64,000 bases of DNA from the NCBI RefSeq assembly GCF_008642235.1, contig NZ_SJEV01000001.1, positions 1 to 64,000 on the forward strand, given 5' to 3'. Under the pieces are notes generated by a model. That model worked only from the letters and a program-made list of their open reading frames with translations. It was not told the origin of the DNA and did not search any database. This stretch comes from Planctomonas psychrotolerans. GTDB lineage: Bacteria > Actinomycetota > Actinomycetes > Actinomycetales > Microbacteriaceae. Positions 18,599 to 29,249 of this stretch are shown piece by piece (the stretch's first letter is position 1; each line of letters begins with the position of its first letter). Position numbers and translations under genes: made by a program.

Positions 18599-19370
18599 GG
18601 AGGCGATAGCCCGTTACGTCGAGCGCGTCGCCCGGGACCCCGACGTGCTCGCCGTGGTGATCACCGGCTCGGTGGCTCGCGGCACGGAGCGCGCCGACTC
18701 GGACGTCGACCTGTACCTCGTCGTCACCGAGGAGCGCTGGGACTCCGCGTTCGAGGCGCATCGACTTATGTACGTGGAGCGCGAGGGCGCCGGATACGAG
18801 CACGGCTACTTCGACATCAAGCTGGCGACGCTGTCCTATCTCGACGACGCCGCGGAGCGCGGCGACGACCCGGTGCGCGACAGCTTCGCCGCGTCGCGCA
18901 TCGCCTTCAGCAGGATCGACGACCTCGACGCCCGCCTGGCCCTGATTGCGAGCCTTCCCGACGAGATCTGGGACCGCCGAGCGGGCTCCTTCGTGGCGCA
19001 GGCCCGGCTGCACGGCGGGTACTTCCTGCGGCAGGGCATCGAGCGCGGTGACGTCCTCCTCACGGCGAACGCCGCCGTGCACCTCGTGCTCGCGGTCGGC
19101 CGCGCGCTCCTCGCCCACAACCGGGTGCTGTACCAGGGGCCGAAGTATCTGGACGCGGCCGTGTCCTCGCTCCCGGTGAAGCCGCCGGGAGTGGAGGCCG
19201 CCCTTCGGGACGTGGTGTCACGACCGACGATCGAGTCGGGCGCGGCCCTGCTCGATCTGCTGGAGGGCTTCCGCGACTGGCCGGTACCGGCCGAGAGCAC
19301 CCTGTCGAGATTCGTCCTCGACTCCGAGCTGGCGTGGCGCTATCGCACCCCGCCGCCGGAGTATTCCTGA
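18585..19370 (+). CDS. Nucleotidyltransferase-fold protein coupled to the rhamnosidase operon
   Basis: A 261-residue protein with the polymerase-beta-type nucleotidyltransferase signature GSVARG (28-33) followed by SDVDLYLV, giving the metal-binding pair Asp40 and Asp42. The rest is helical and resembles aminoglycoside-type or kanamycin-type nucleotidyltransferases only loosely. It could transfer a nucleotide to a sugar or small molecule, but no substrate can be named. Its ATG lies inside the end of the third GH78 gene, so translation is coupled, which suggests a role in the same pathway. Confidence 0.75.
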   Translation: MRQHEEAIARYVERVARDPDVLAVVITGSVARGTERADSDVDLYLVVTEERWDSAFEAHRLMYVEREGAGYEHGYFDIKLATLSYLDDAAERGDDPVRDSFAASRIAFSRIDDLDARLALIASLPDEIWDRRAGSFVAQARLHGGYFLRQGIERGDVLLTANAAVHLVLAVGRALLAHNRVLYQGPKYLDAAVSSLPVKPPGVEAALRDVVSRPTIESGAALLDLLEGFRDWPVPAESTLSRFVLDSELAWRYRTPPPEYS

Positions 19371-19479
19371 CCCGGACGCGTCCGACGGAGCCGACCCCCG
19401 GGTGTCCGGGCTCCCGGATCACGTGCCGCGAATCACGATCCGCTTGCCGTGGCATGGGGAGGCGGTCTACCGTGTCGCC

Positions 19480-20016
19480 ATGTCCACGCAGTACTACGTC
19501 GCCTCGACCGTCGACGGCTTCATCGCCGACAACGACGACGGCATCGACTGGTTGCTCGACTTCGGCTTCGACGAGTTCACCGCTCACTTCGACGCGTTCC
19601 TCGCCGGCGTCGGCGCGATCGTGATGGGCTCGGCCACCTACGAGTACATCCTCGGCGAGGGCCCCTCCTCCTGGTCGTACGGCTCCGTGCCGACCTGGGT
19701 GCTGACGACCCGCGACCTTCCCGGCATCGAGGGCGCCCGCATCGAGATCGGACCGCTGCCGGTGGCCGAGGCGCACGCGCGAGCCACGGCCGCCGCGGGC
19801 GATCGGAACGTGTGGGTGGTGGGCGGGGGCTCGGTCGCGGCGCAGTTCGCCGACGCCGGTCTGCTCGATGAGGTCCTGGTGACGGTCGTGCCCGTGTTCC
19901 TCGGTGAGGGGAAACGGCTGCTCCCGGTGACCTCCGGCCCGCGTCGGGCCCGCCTCGAGGGATCGACTCCGTTCCCCAGCGGGTGCATTGAGCTGCGGTA
20001 CGCCCTCGGGAGCTAG
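19480..20016 (+). CDS. Dihydrofolate reductase-like (RibD C-terminal domain) protein
   Basis: A 178-residue protein of the RibD C-terminal/dihydrofolate-reductase-like superfamily. It begins with the typical strand and motif YYVASTVDGFIAD, and has the NADPH-site glycine stretch WVVGGGSVAAQF. Members are poorly characterised NADPH-dependent reductases; the substrate is unknown. I chose ATG 19480 because a -10 box TACCGT (19468-19473) lies exactly 6 bases upstream, indicating a leaderless mRNA. Its TAG stop overlaps the stop of the converging dxs gene. Confidence 0.85.
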   Translation: MSTQYYVASTVDGFIADNDDGIDWLLDFGFDEFTAHFDAFLAGVGAIVMGSATYEYILGEGPSSWSYGSVPTWVLTTRDLPGIEGARIEIGPLPVAEAHARATAAAGDRNVWVVGGGSVAAQFADAGLLDEVLVTVVPVFLGEGKRLLPVTSGPRRARLEGSTPFPSGCIELRYALGS

Positions 20017-21968
20017 TCGCCCGCCCCGTCACCCGAGGCGCTCAGAACCCGCTCGTTCTCCGACGCGGCGCGAGGACGGGCGACGGGGATCTTGCTCCCC
20101 AGCACCTGCGCCACGACGTCGCGCGCGATGTGCTGGGGCGTCAACCGCACCTGCTCGAGGATGTCGTCGCGCGATCCCTGGTCGAGGAACTCGGCGGGCA
20201 GCCCCAGTTCGGTCACGGCGGTGTCCACGCCCGCGCGACGCAGGTCCTGACGGATGCGCGTGCCGATGCCGCCGACCCGGATGCCGTCCTCGATCGTGAC
20301 GACCAGACGGTGCTCGGCGGCCTCGCGGATGACGCTCTCGGGAACCGGGACGACCCAGCGCGGGTCGACGACCGTGGCACCGATGCCCTGGGCCGCGAGG
20401 GCCTCGGCCACCCGCAACCCGGTGGTCGCCATCGGGCCGACGGTCACGATCAGCACGTCGCGCCGATCCCCCTCGACGAGAACGTCGACCCCGTCGTCGT
20501 GACGGCGGACCGCCTCGATCTCGAGTCCCACGTTCCCCTTCGAGAACCGCACGACGGTGGGCGCGTCCTCCACCTGAACCGCCTCGCCCAGTTCCTCGCG
20601 GAGCCGCGTGGCGTCTCGCGGGGCGCTCAACCGGATGTTCGGCACGACCTGCAGGATGGCGAGGTCCCACATGCCGTGGTGGCTCGGACCGTCGGGTCCG
20701 GTGACACCTGCGCGGTCGAGCACGAACGTGACACCGGCGCGGTGCAGCGCGACGTCCATGAGCACCTGGTCGAACGCGCGGTTGATGAAGGTGGCGTACA
20801 CGGCGACGACGGGATGCATGCCGCCGAAGGCGAGTCCCGCGGCCGAGGTCACGGCGTGCTGCTCGGCGATGCCGACGTCGAGCACGCGGTCGGGATACTT
20901 GTCGGCGAACTTGTGCAGGCCGACCGGTCGGAGCATGGCCGCCGTGATGCCCATCAGCCTCGGGTTCTCGTCGGCGAGGGAGACGATCTCGTCGGCGAAC
21001 ACGCTCGTCCAGGACGGGGCGCTCGACGTGTCGACGGGCTCCCCGGTCTCCGGGTCGATCTGGCCCACCGCGTGGAACTGGTCGGCGACGTCCTGCCGCG
21101 CCGGTTCGTAGCCGTGGCCCTTCTGGGTGATCGCGTGCACGATCACCGGCGCGCCGTAGTTCTTCGCCTGACGAAGTGCCTCCTCCATCGCATGGAGGTC
21201 GTGGCCGTGCACGGGCCCGATGTACTTGATGTCGAGGTTCGAGTAGAGCGCCTCGTTGTTCGAGAACCGGCTGAGGAACCCGTGCATGCCCCCGCGGAGT
21301 CCGCGGTACACGGCCTGTCCCGGCTTGCCGAGGCGGTCGAACACGCGGCGGCTGCTGAGGTAGAGGTCGCGGTACGAGCGCCGGGTGCGCACGGTGTTGA
21401 GGAAGCGGGCCATGCCGCCGATGGTGGCGGCGTAGGAGCGTCCGTTGTCGTTCACGACGATGATCAGGCGCCGGCTGTTGTCGTCGGAGATGTTGTTGAG
21501 CGCCTCCCACGTCATGCCGCCCGTGAGCGCACCGTCACCGACGACGGCGATGACGTGCCTGTCGTCCTGGCCGGTCATCTGGAACGCGCGGGAGATGCCG
21601 TCGGCCCAGCTGAGCGAACTCGATGCATGGGAGCTCTCGACGATGTCGTGCTCCGACTCGGCGCGCTGCGGATACCCGGCGAGTCCACCGGTCTGGCGCA
21701 GGGTGGTGAAGTCCTGCCGCCCGGTCAGGAGCTTGTGCACGTACGACTGGTGTCCGGTGTCGAAGACGATGGCGTCCCGGGGCGAATCGAATACGCGGTG
21801 GATGGCGATGGTCGTCTCGACGACCCCGAGGTTCGGGCCGAGGTGGCCTCCCGTGCGGGACACCTGTGCGACGAGGAATGCGCGTACTTCGGCGGCGAGC
21901 TCGACCAGCTGGCTCCGCGAGAGCCGGTCGAGATCCCGGGGCCCGGAGATCGTTCCCAGTAGAGCCAT
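20013..21968 (-). CDS. dxs: 1-deoxy-D-xylulose-5-phosphate synthase
   Basis: A 651-residue thiamine-diphosphate enzyme that joins pyruvate and glyceraldehyde-3-phosphate, the first step of the MEP isoprenoid pathway. The thiamine-diphosphate signature GDGALTGGMTWEALNN and the conserved GHQSYVHKLLTGR are visible in the N-terminal half. The C-terminal part has the transketolase pyrimidine-binding and C-terminal domains (GIAEQHAVTSAAGLA). The length is normal. An AAAGG ribosome site precedes the ATG. It follows acnA on the same strand, separated by a hairpin, so it probably has its own promoter. Confidence 0.97.
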   Translation of the reverse strand: MALLGTISGPRDLDRLSRSQLVELAAEVRAFLVAQVSRTGGHLGPNLGVVETTIAIHRVFDSPRDAIVFDTGHQSYVHKLLTGRQDFTTLRQTGGLAGYPQRAESEHDIVESSHASSSLSWADGISRAFQMTGQDDRHVIAVVGDGALTGGMTWEALNNISDDNSRRLIIVVNDNGRSYAATIGGMARFLNTVRTRRSYRDLYLSSRRVFDRLGKPGQAVYRGLRGGMHGFLSRFSNNEALYSNLDIKYIGPVHGHDLHAMEEALRQAKNYGAPVIVHAITQKGHGYEPARQDVADQFHAVGQIDPETGEPVDTSSAPSWTSVFADEIVSLADENPRLMGITAAMLRPVGLHKFADKYPDRVLDVGIAEQHAVTSAAGLAFGGMHPVVAVYATFINRAFDQVLMDVALHRAGVTFVLDRAGVTGPDGPSHHGMWDLAILQVVPNIRLSAPRDATRLREELGEAVQVEDAPTVVRFSKGNVGLEIEAVRRHDDGVDVLVEGDRRDVLIVTVGPMATTGLRVAEALAAQGIGATVVDPRWVVPVPESVIREAAEHRLVVTIEDGIRVGGIGTRIRQDLRRAGVDTAVTELGLPAEFLDQGSRDDILEQVRLTPQHIARDVVAQVLGSKIPVARPRAASENERVLSASGDGAGD

Positions 21969-22038
21969 GCAGGTTGCCTTTCACGCACGAGCCCGCACCG
22001 GCCGGTACAGACTTCCCGAGTCTACGCACCGACTCTTG

Positions 22039-22083
22039 GAACTGCCGGAGGCCGGGACACGAGCCCCGGCCTCCGTGAGTTCC
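22039..22083 (-). terminator. Hairpin after acnA
   Basis: A 10-bp perfect stem (22047-22056 pairs with 22065-22074) is extended by an outer GAACT/AGTTC pairing after a short bulge. It lies 11 bases beyond the acnA stop on the minus strand. There is no T-run, so it may act as a terminator or as a 3'-end stabiliser. Confidence 0.55.
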
Positions 22084-22093
22084 TCCCGCAGCG

Positions 22094-24961
<2,868 letters not shown>

Positions 24962-25094
24962 GATGCCCTCTTCCTTCGTTGGATGCGGCGGGTGAGTTCG
25001 CCCGTCGATGGGAGATCGCCGGGAATGCACCCTCCAGCAAGGCTAACGCTTCGCCCGAGCGCGGCACCGTCCCATGTCGGCGTCGATCCCTAAG

Positions 25095-25112
25095 TATCTT
25101 GATATCGAGATA
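25095..25112. promoter_or_regulatory. 18-bp near-palindrome upstream of acnA
   Basis: The sequence TATCTTGATATCGAGATA is a palindrome with one mismatched pair. It is AT-rich in very GC-rich DNA. On the minus strand a -10-like TAGAAT (25118-25113) lies immediately upstream, so the palindrome would cover the first transcribed bases of the acnA mRNA. The spacing suits a MarR- or TetR-type repressor site, but no regulator gene is adjacent. Confidence 0.5.
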
Positions 25113-25121
25113 ATTCTAGCA

Positions 25122-25895
25122 TCAGCTCGCGTCGGCGGAATCCGTCCGGTCGGCCGGATACTTCGCGTACACCGCGCGAACGAACAGCCAGGAGAGCACG
25201 AGGAGCACCCCGTACATCGGCGTGCTCATCACCAGCCGGGTCACGCCGAGGGCCTCCACATTGTCGGCGAAGTACAGGGGCATCTGCACCGCGAGACGGA
25301 GCCCGAAGAACCCCGCCCAGATCAGGGTCAGCATCCGCATGGCGCGGAACTTGGGCCGGTGGCGCTTCCATGCCGTTCCCTCGCCCATCAGGAAACCGAC
25401 CGCGAGGCCGAGGAGCGGCCAGCCCACGAGAATCGAGAGGAGGAAGGCGGTGAGGTAGGCGCCGTTGGTCCAGAAACCCAGAACGAAGAAGTCCTTGCCC
25501 TCGCCGGTGCGGAGGGCGAGAAGCGCCGAGATCACGATGCCGATCAGCCCGGCGATCGCCGGGGTCGCCGGTGATCGCTGAACGAGCCGCAGCACCACGA
25601 AGACGACGCCGACGACGGCGGGCGCGATCACCGACGGGAGCAGGTCCCGGGTGAAGGTGAAGAGGAGAATGAAGACGAGTCCGGGCAGCACCGCCTCGAG
25701 GATGCCGCGCACGCCGCCCATGGCGCCGAGCACGTCCCGGGGAGAGATCCGGTCGCCCTCGGCCACGGTGCCGAATCCCGCACGGCGGGCGGCGTCGGCG
25801 AGCCCGTTCGCGAGCGCGTCCCTCGACGCGCGGTCCGGGTCTGCGGCGCCGCCCGCGTCGGGTTCGCGTCCTGTCGGCGGGGTGCTTCCCGACAC
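25122..25895 (-). CDS. DUF3159 membrane protein
   Basis: A 257-residue protein with a hydrophilic N-terminus of about 45 residues followed by six to seven membrane helices. The family DUF3159 is restricted to actinobacteria and commonly found near dut and DUF3710 genes. Its function is unknown; it could be a small transporter or a membrane stress protein, but nothing in the sequence decides this. It lies 6 bases downstream of the DUF3710 gene on the same strand, so the two are probably co-transcribed. Confidence 0.85.
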   Translation of the reverse strand: MSGSTPPTGREPDAGGAADPDRASRDALANGLADAARRAGFGTVAEGDRISPRDVLGAMGGVRGILEAVLPGLVFILLFTFTRDLLPSVIAPAVVGVVFVVLRLVQRSPATPAIAGLIGIVISALLALRTGEGKDFFVLGFWTNGAYLTAFLLSILVGWPLLGLAVGFLMGEGTAWKRHRPKFRAMRMLTLIWAGFFGLRLAVQMPLYFADNVEALGVTRLVMSTPMYGVLLVLSWLFVRAVYAKYPADRTDSADAS

Positions 25896-25901
25896 GGCGG
25901 G

Positions 25902-26660
25902 CTAGACGTTCGTGACCGGCGGCCGCGTGCTGCGGCCGGTCGGCGGGGTCTGACCGGGTGCGGCCTGGCCGGGCGGGGTCTGACCCGGGGCGGTCTGGCC
26001 GGCCGCGGCATTCTGCCCCAGCGTCGCGTTCTGCGGCATGCTGAGCGGAATGAGGTCACGGGGTGGCATCGGTGCTGTGCCGCGCACCACGACCACGCTG
26101 CGGAACAGGTCCTCGATGCGCTCCGCGGCCTCCTGCTGGGTCGCACCGGCGCCGGTGATGACGCCGCGGAGGAACCAGCGGGGACCGTCGACGCCGATGA
26201 ACCGGGCGATGCGGGTGGTGGGCGGCGCACCGGCGGTGACGACGGCGGGGATCTCGGCCAGCAGTTCCGGACCGAACGGTCCATCGGTGAGCGCGGTGGT
26301 ACCGCCCTGCTTCTGGATCTGCTCGATGATCTGCCCGCGGATCTCGTGCCAGAGACCGCTCGACCGCGGCGCGGCGAACGGCTGGACCTGCAGGCTGGAC
26401 CCGGCGTACTCGAGTCCGACGGCGACGACGCGCTGGGTCCCCTCCGCCACCTCGAGTCTGAGGTGCAGTCCCTCCCGCGGCAGGATGCGCACCCCGCCGA
26501 GGTCCACGTACGGGCGTACCGCGTTGGCCTCGGCGTCGTCGAACGGGCCGGACTCGGCGCGATCGGCCGGTGCGGACTTCGGTTGACGCGTGTCGGCGTT
26601 CTCGGCCTCCGCGGCCGGATCGCCGTTCGGCTGCGGTGTCTCGCTCTGCGGATCGGTCAT
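25902..26660 (-). CDS. DUF3710 family protein
   Basis: A 252-residue protein of the actinobacterial DUF3710 family. The central part (about 45-200) is a conserved globular domain. The first 45 residues are charged and low-complexity, and the C-terminal tail has GQTPPGQAAPGQT-type repeats rich in Pro, Gly and Gln, likely disordered. No enzymatic motif is visible. Its ATG overlaps the dut stop (ATGA), so dut, DUF3710 and DUF3159 form one operon. Confidence 0.88.
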   Translation of the reverse strand: MTDPQSETPQPNGDPAAEAENADTRQPKSAPADRAESGPFDDAEANAVRPYVDLGGVRILPREGLHLRLEVAEGTQRVVAVGLEYAGSSLQVQPFAAPRSSGLWHEIRGQIIEQIQKQGGTTALTDGPFGPELLAEIPAVVTAGAPPTTRIARFIGVDGPRWFLRGVITGAGATQQEAAERIEDLFRSVVVVRGTAPMPPRDLIPLSMPQNATLGQNAAAGQTAPGQTPPGQAAPGQTPPTGRSTRPPVTNV

Positions 26661-27115
26661 ACGGAATCTCCTGACGTGTGCGCGTTGTAGCCGGTGGATC
26701 CGAAGCCGGACTCCCCCCGCTGGCTCCCGGGCAGCTCGGTGACCTGCGTGAACTCGGCGCGGCTCACCGGCATCACGATGAGTTGCGCGATGCGGTCGCC
26801 GACGGCGATGCCGTACGGCTCGCGCGCGTCGGTGTTGAGCAGCGTCACCCGGATCTCGCCGCGGTATCCCGCGTCCACGGTGCCCGGGCTGTTCACGATG
26901 GTGATGCCGTGCTTGGCGGCGAGGCCGCTCCGCGGCACGACGAAGGCGACGTACCCGTTCGGCAGGGCGATGGATACGCCGGTGCCCACGGTGGCCCGTT
27001 CGCCGGGTGCGAGAGTGAGCGCCTCGGCCGATCGGAGGTCGGCTCCGGCGTCGCCCGGGTGCGCGTACCCGGGAACGAAATCGGCCCGAATCAGGACGTC
27101 TACGCTATCTGTCAC
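26657..27115 (-). CDS. dut: Deoxyuridine 5'-triphosphate nucleotidohydrolase (dUTPase)
   Basis: A 152-residue trimeric dUTPase that converts dUTP to dUMP, preventing uracil incorporation and supplying thymidylate synthesis. All five family motifs are present: GDAGADL, PRSGLAAKHG, GTVDAGYRGE with catalytic Asp81, GDRIAQLIV and the C-terminal RGESGFGSTGY arm. It starts with GTG at 27115; a -10 box TACCCT lies 6 bases upstream on the minus strand, so the message is probably leaderless. It is divergent from the DUF3093 gene. Confidence 0.96.
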   Translation of the reverse strand: MTDSVDVLIRADFVPGYAHPGDAGADLRSAEALTLAPGERATVGTGVSIALPNGYVAFVVPRSGLAAKHGITIVNSPGTVDAGYRGEIRVTLLNTDAREPYGIAVGDRIAQLIVMPVSRAEFTQVTELPGSQRGESGFGSTGYNAHTSGDSV

Positions 27116-27153
27116 GTGACGAGGGTAGTGCAGAACTCTGATCCAATAGGGAC

Positions 27154-27609
27154 ATGCCCCCTGGAACCAACGCCGTCTATCGCGAGAGGCTGTGGCCCGC
27201 CGCGTGGATGTATCTGGCCGTGGCCCTCGTCATTCCCGCGAGCCTCCTGGTCTTCCTGCCGATCTCGGTGCTCGCCGGCGTCGTGGTCGCTCTGGTGCTC
27301 TACGGCGGATCGATCGCGGCGCTCAGCCTGCTCGCGCCGGTGCTGTCGGTCGAGGACGGTGAGCTGCGCGCGGGACGGGCGCACGTCCCGCTGGCGCTGG
27401 TCGGGACGCCGCGGGCGTTCCGCGGGGCCGAGGCGACGCTGGAGCGCGGGCAACGGCTGGATGCCCGCGCCTGGTTGTGCATCCGGGGCTGGGTCGATCC
27501 CGTGGTCACGGTGCCCATCACCGATCCGGAGGATCCGGTCCCGTACTGGGTGCTCTCCACCCGCACCCCGGAACGACTCATCGCCGCGATCGAAGGATCA
27601 CGGCGATGA
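27154..27609 (+). CDS. DUF3093 membrane protein
   Basis: A 151-residue actinobacterial protein with two closely spaced membrane helices near the N-terminus (about 15-60) and a soluble C-terminal part. The family DUF3093 is usually found next to dut. Its function is unknown. The start codon follows CCAATAGGGAC closely, leaving no room for a ribosome site, so the mRNA may also be leaderless. It converges with the DUF4193 gene. Confidence 0.85.
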   Translation: MPPGTNAVYRERLWPAAWMYLAVALVIPASLLVFLPISVLAGVVVALVLYGGSIAALSLLAPVLSVEDGELRAGRAHVPLALVGTPRAFRGAEATLERGQRLDARAWLCIRGWVDPVVTVPITDPEDPVPYWVLSTRTPERLIAAIEGSRR

Positions 27610-27631
27610 GGAAGAAGGGAAGCGGTCGGGC

Positions 27632-27925
27632 CTAGGCGGCGCACTCCGCGCAGATCGGGCCGAGCTTCTCCTCGTGGTCGATCTGCGAGCGGTGCTTCAC
27701 GAGGAAGCAGCTCACGCAGGTGAACTCGTCGGCCTGGGGCGGGAGTACGACGGTCTCGAGGTCGAGGTCGGAGAGGTCGGCACCGGGGAGGTCGAAGCCA
27801 CCGGGGTTGTCGGCATCTTCCACGTCCACGACCCCGGACATGCGGTCCGGGACCCGCTCCTTCAGCGCCTCGATCGACTCGGAGTCGTCCTCGGTCTTGC
27901 GCGGAGCGTCGTAATCAGTTGCCAT
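27632..27925 (-). CDS. DUF4193 small zinc-binding protein
   Basis: A 97-residue acidic protein of the DUF4193 family. It has two C-x-x-C pairs (FTCVSC and ICAEC), which suggests a structural zinc site like that of RNA-polymerase-associated small proteins, though no role is established. I chose ATG 27925 (ATDYDAPRK after the start), matching the family; an ATG two codons upstream is also possible. A strong hairpin followed by TTTT lies just upstream. Confidence 0.87.
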   Translation of the reverse strand: MATDYDAPRKTEDDSESIEALKERVPDRMSGVVDVEDADNPGGFDLPGADLSDLDLETVVLPPQADEFTCVSCFLVKHRSQIDHEEKLGPICAECAA

Positions 27926-27945
27926 GCCCATCCAGTCTTAGAAAA

Positions 27946-27972
27946 TCGCCGCCGACGCGTCATCGGCGGCGA
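27946..27972 (-). promoter_or_regulatory. Terminator-like hairpin upstream of DUF4193
   Basis: A perfect 10-bp stem (27946-27955 pairs with 27963-27972) with a 7-base loop. On the minus strand it is followed directly by TTTT, like an intrinsic terminator. It sits between divergent genes, so it is either a 5' attenuator for DUF4193 or an insulator between the two promoters. Confidence 0.5.
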
Positions 27973-28128
27973 CAGTTTGCATCAGTTTGATGCGAATAGC
28001 AAACCGTCGGATTCGGTCTGCCTTCCGCCTGTTTTCTGCAACTTTCGGCACGCCTGAGGTATTCCCGGTAAATGCGCTCGGCGCATGTAATCCTTGGGGC
28101 AACCGAGAACCGCGAGAGGCCTTTCACC

Positions 28129-29202
28129 ATGCAGGATCTGAAAGTCATCGGAGTCGAGAACGGCGCACTGCTGGCCTCCTCCGAACAGGGCGGCCGCTAC
28201 CGCATTCCCATCGACGAGGTGCTGCAGTCGCGGCTCCGCCCGCACACCCCCGAGCAGCACAGCGGACGCAAGGTGCCGCCGCGCGAGATCCAGGCGCAGA
28301 TCCGCTCGGGCATGTCGGCCGCCGAGGTCGCCGCGGCCACCGGTCTGCCGATCGAGCACGTGCAGCGGTACGAGGGACCAGTGCTCGCGGAGCGCGAGCA
28401 CATCGTCACCTCCGCACTGTCGGTGACCGTGCACACCGCCATCGACGTCGACCCGCTGAGCCCCGGTACCCGCTTCGGCGACGTCATCTCGGAGCGCCTC
28501 GTGGCGCTCGGCGCCGAGGGCGAGCAGTGGACGAGCTGGAAGGACGAGGATCACTGGGTGGTGCGCCTCGAGTTCACCGCCGAGCAGATCGACCACGACG
28601 CGCGCTGGAGCTACGACCCCAAGAAGCGCGCACTCGCGCCCCAGAACAACGAGGCGATCACCCTCTCCCAGCAGGGCGAGATCAAGGGCGCCCTCATCCC
28701 GCGGCTCCGTGCCGTTCCGAGCGAGGGTCAGAGTGCGCCCGAGAGCCGGTTCGACAGTGGCGCCTTCCGCATCACGGATGTGGGTGCGCCCGAGGAAGCT
28801 CCGGAGTCCGACTCCGGGGCACGCGCCGACGGTCGCACCTCCGGGACGGTGTCGGGCATCGCCCGTGCGGCGGAGGCCAAGCCGCAGCTGAACCAGACGG
28901 CCGATCTCCTCGACGCGCTGCGCCGCCGTCGGGGCGAACGCGAGGCCGCCGCGTGGGGCGACGAGCGTCCGGCTCCGGCCGAGTCGGTTCCGAACGGCAA
29001 CGGGATCCGCGTGATCGACGTGCCGCTCGGCGACTTCGCCGAGGAATCCGCGGATGCCGGCGACCCGACGCCGTCGACGGCATCGCCGGTGCCATCCTTC
29101 GGCCGGTCCAGCGGGGCGAAGTCCGCCAAGCGCGGGCGCACCGCCATGCCGAGCTGGGACGAGATCGTCTTCGGCGCGCGGAGCGACGAAGACCCCGCCT
29201 AG
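28129..29202 (+). CDS. sepH: Septation protein SepH
   Basis: A 357-residue protein of the SepH (DUF3071) family. In Streptomyces SepH binds FtsZ and promotes ring assembly at division sites. The conserved N-terminal domain contains a helix-turn-helix-like segment at about residues 62-85 (SAAEVAAATGLPIEHVQRY). The C-terminal half is low-complexity and probably disordered. I chose ATG 28129 (QDLKVIGVE after the start) because it matches the family and has GAGAGG upstream; the longer frame begins in untranslated sequence. It is divergent from DUF4193. Confidence 0.92.
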   Translation: MQDLKVIGVENGALLASSEQGGRYRIPIDEVLQSRLRPHTPEQHSGRKVPPREIQAQIRSGMSAAEVAAATGLPIEHVQRYEGPVLAEREHIVTSALSVTVHTAIDVDPLSPGTRFGDVISERLVALGAEGEQWTSWKDEDHWVVRLEFTAEQIDHDARWSYDPKKRALAPQNNEAITLSQQGEIKGALIPRLRAVPSEGQSAPESRFDSGAFRITDVGAPEEAPESDSGARADGRTSGTVSGIARAAEAKPQLNQTADLLDALRRRRGEREAAAWGDERPAPAESVPNGNGIRVIDVPLGDFAEESADAGDPTPSTASPVPSFGRSSGAKSAKRGRTAMPSWDEIVFGARSDEDPA

Positions 29203-29249
29203 CCCGACTCAACCGACCGCTTCGAGCGGCCAGCACCGAGGGGTGATGG

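Noticed and set aside
24962-25030. Longer aconitase start at 25030
   Set aside because: The extra residues do not resemble the family, and a GTG with a good ribosome site lies at 24961.
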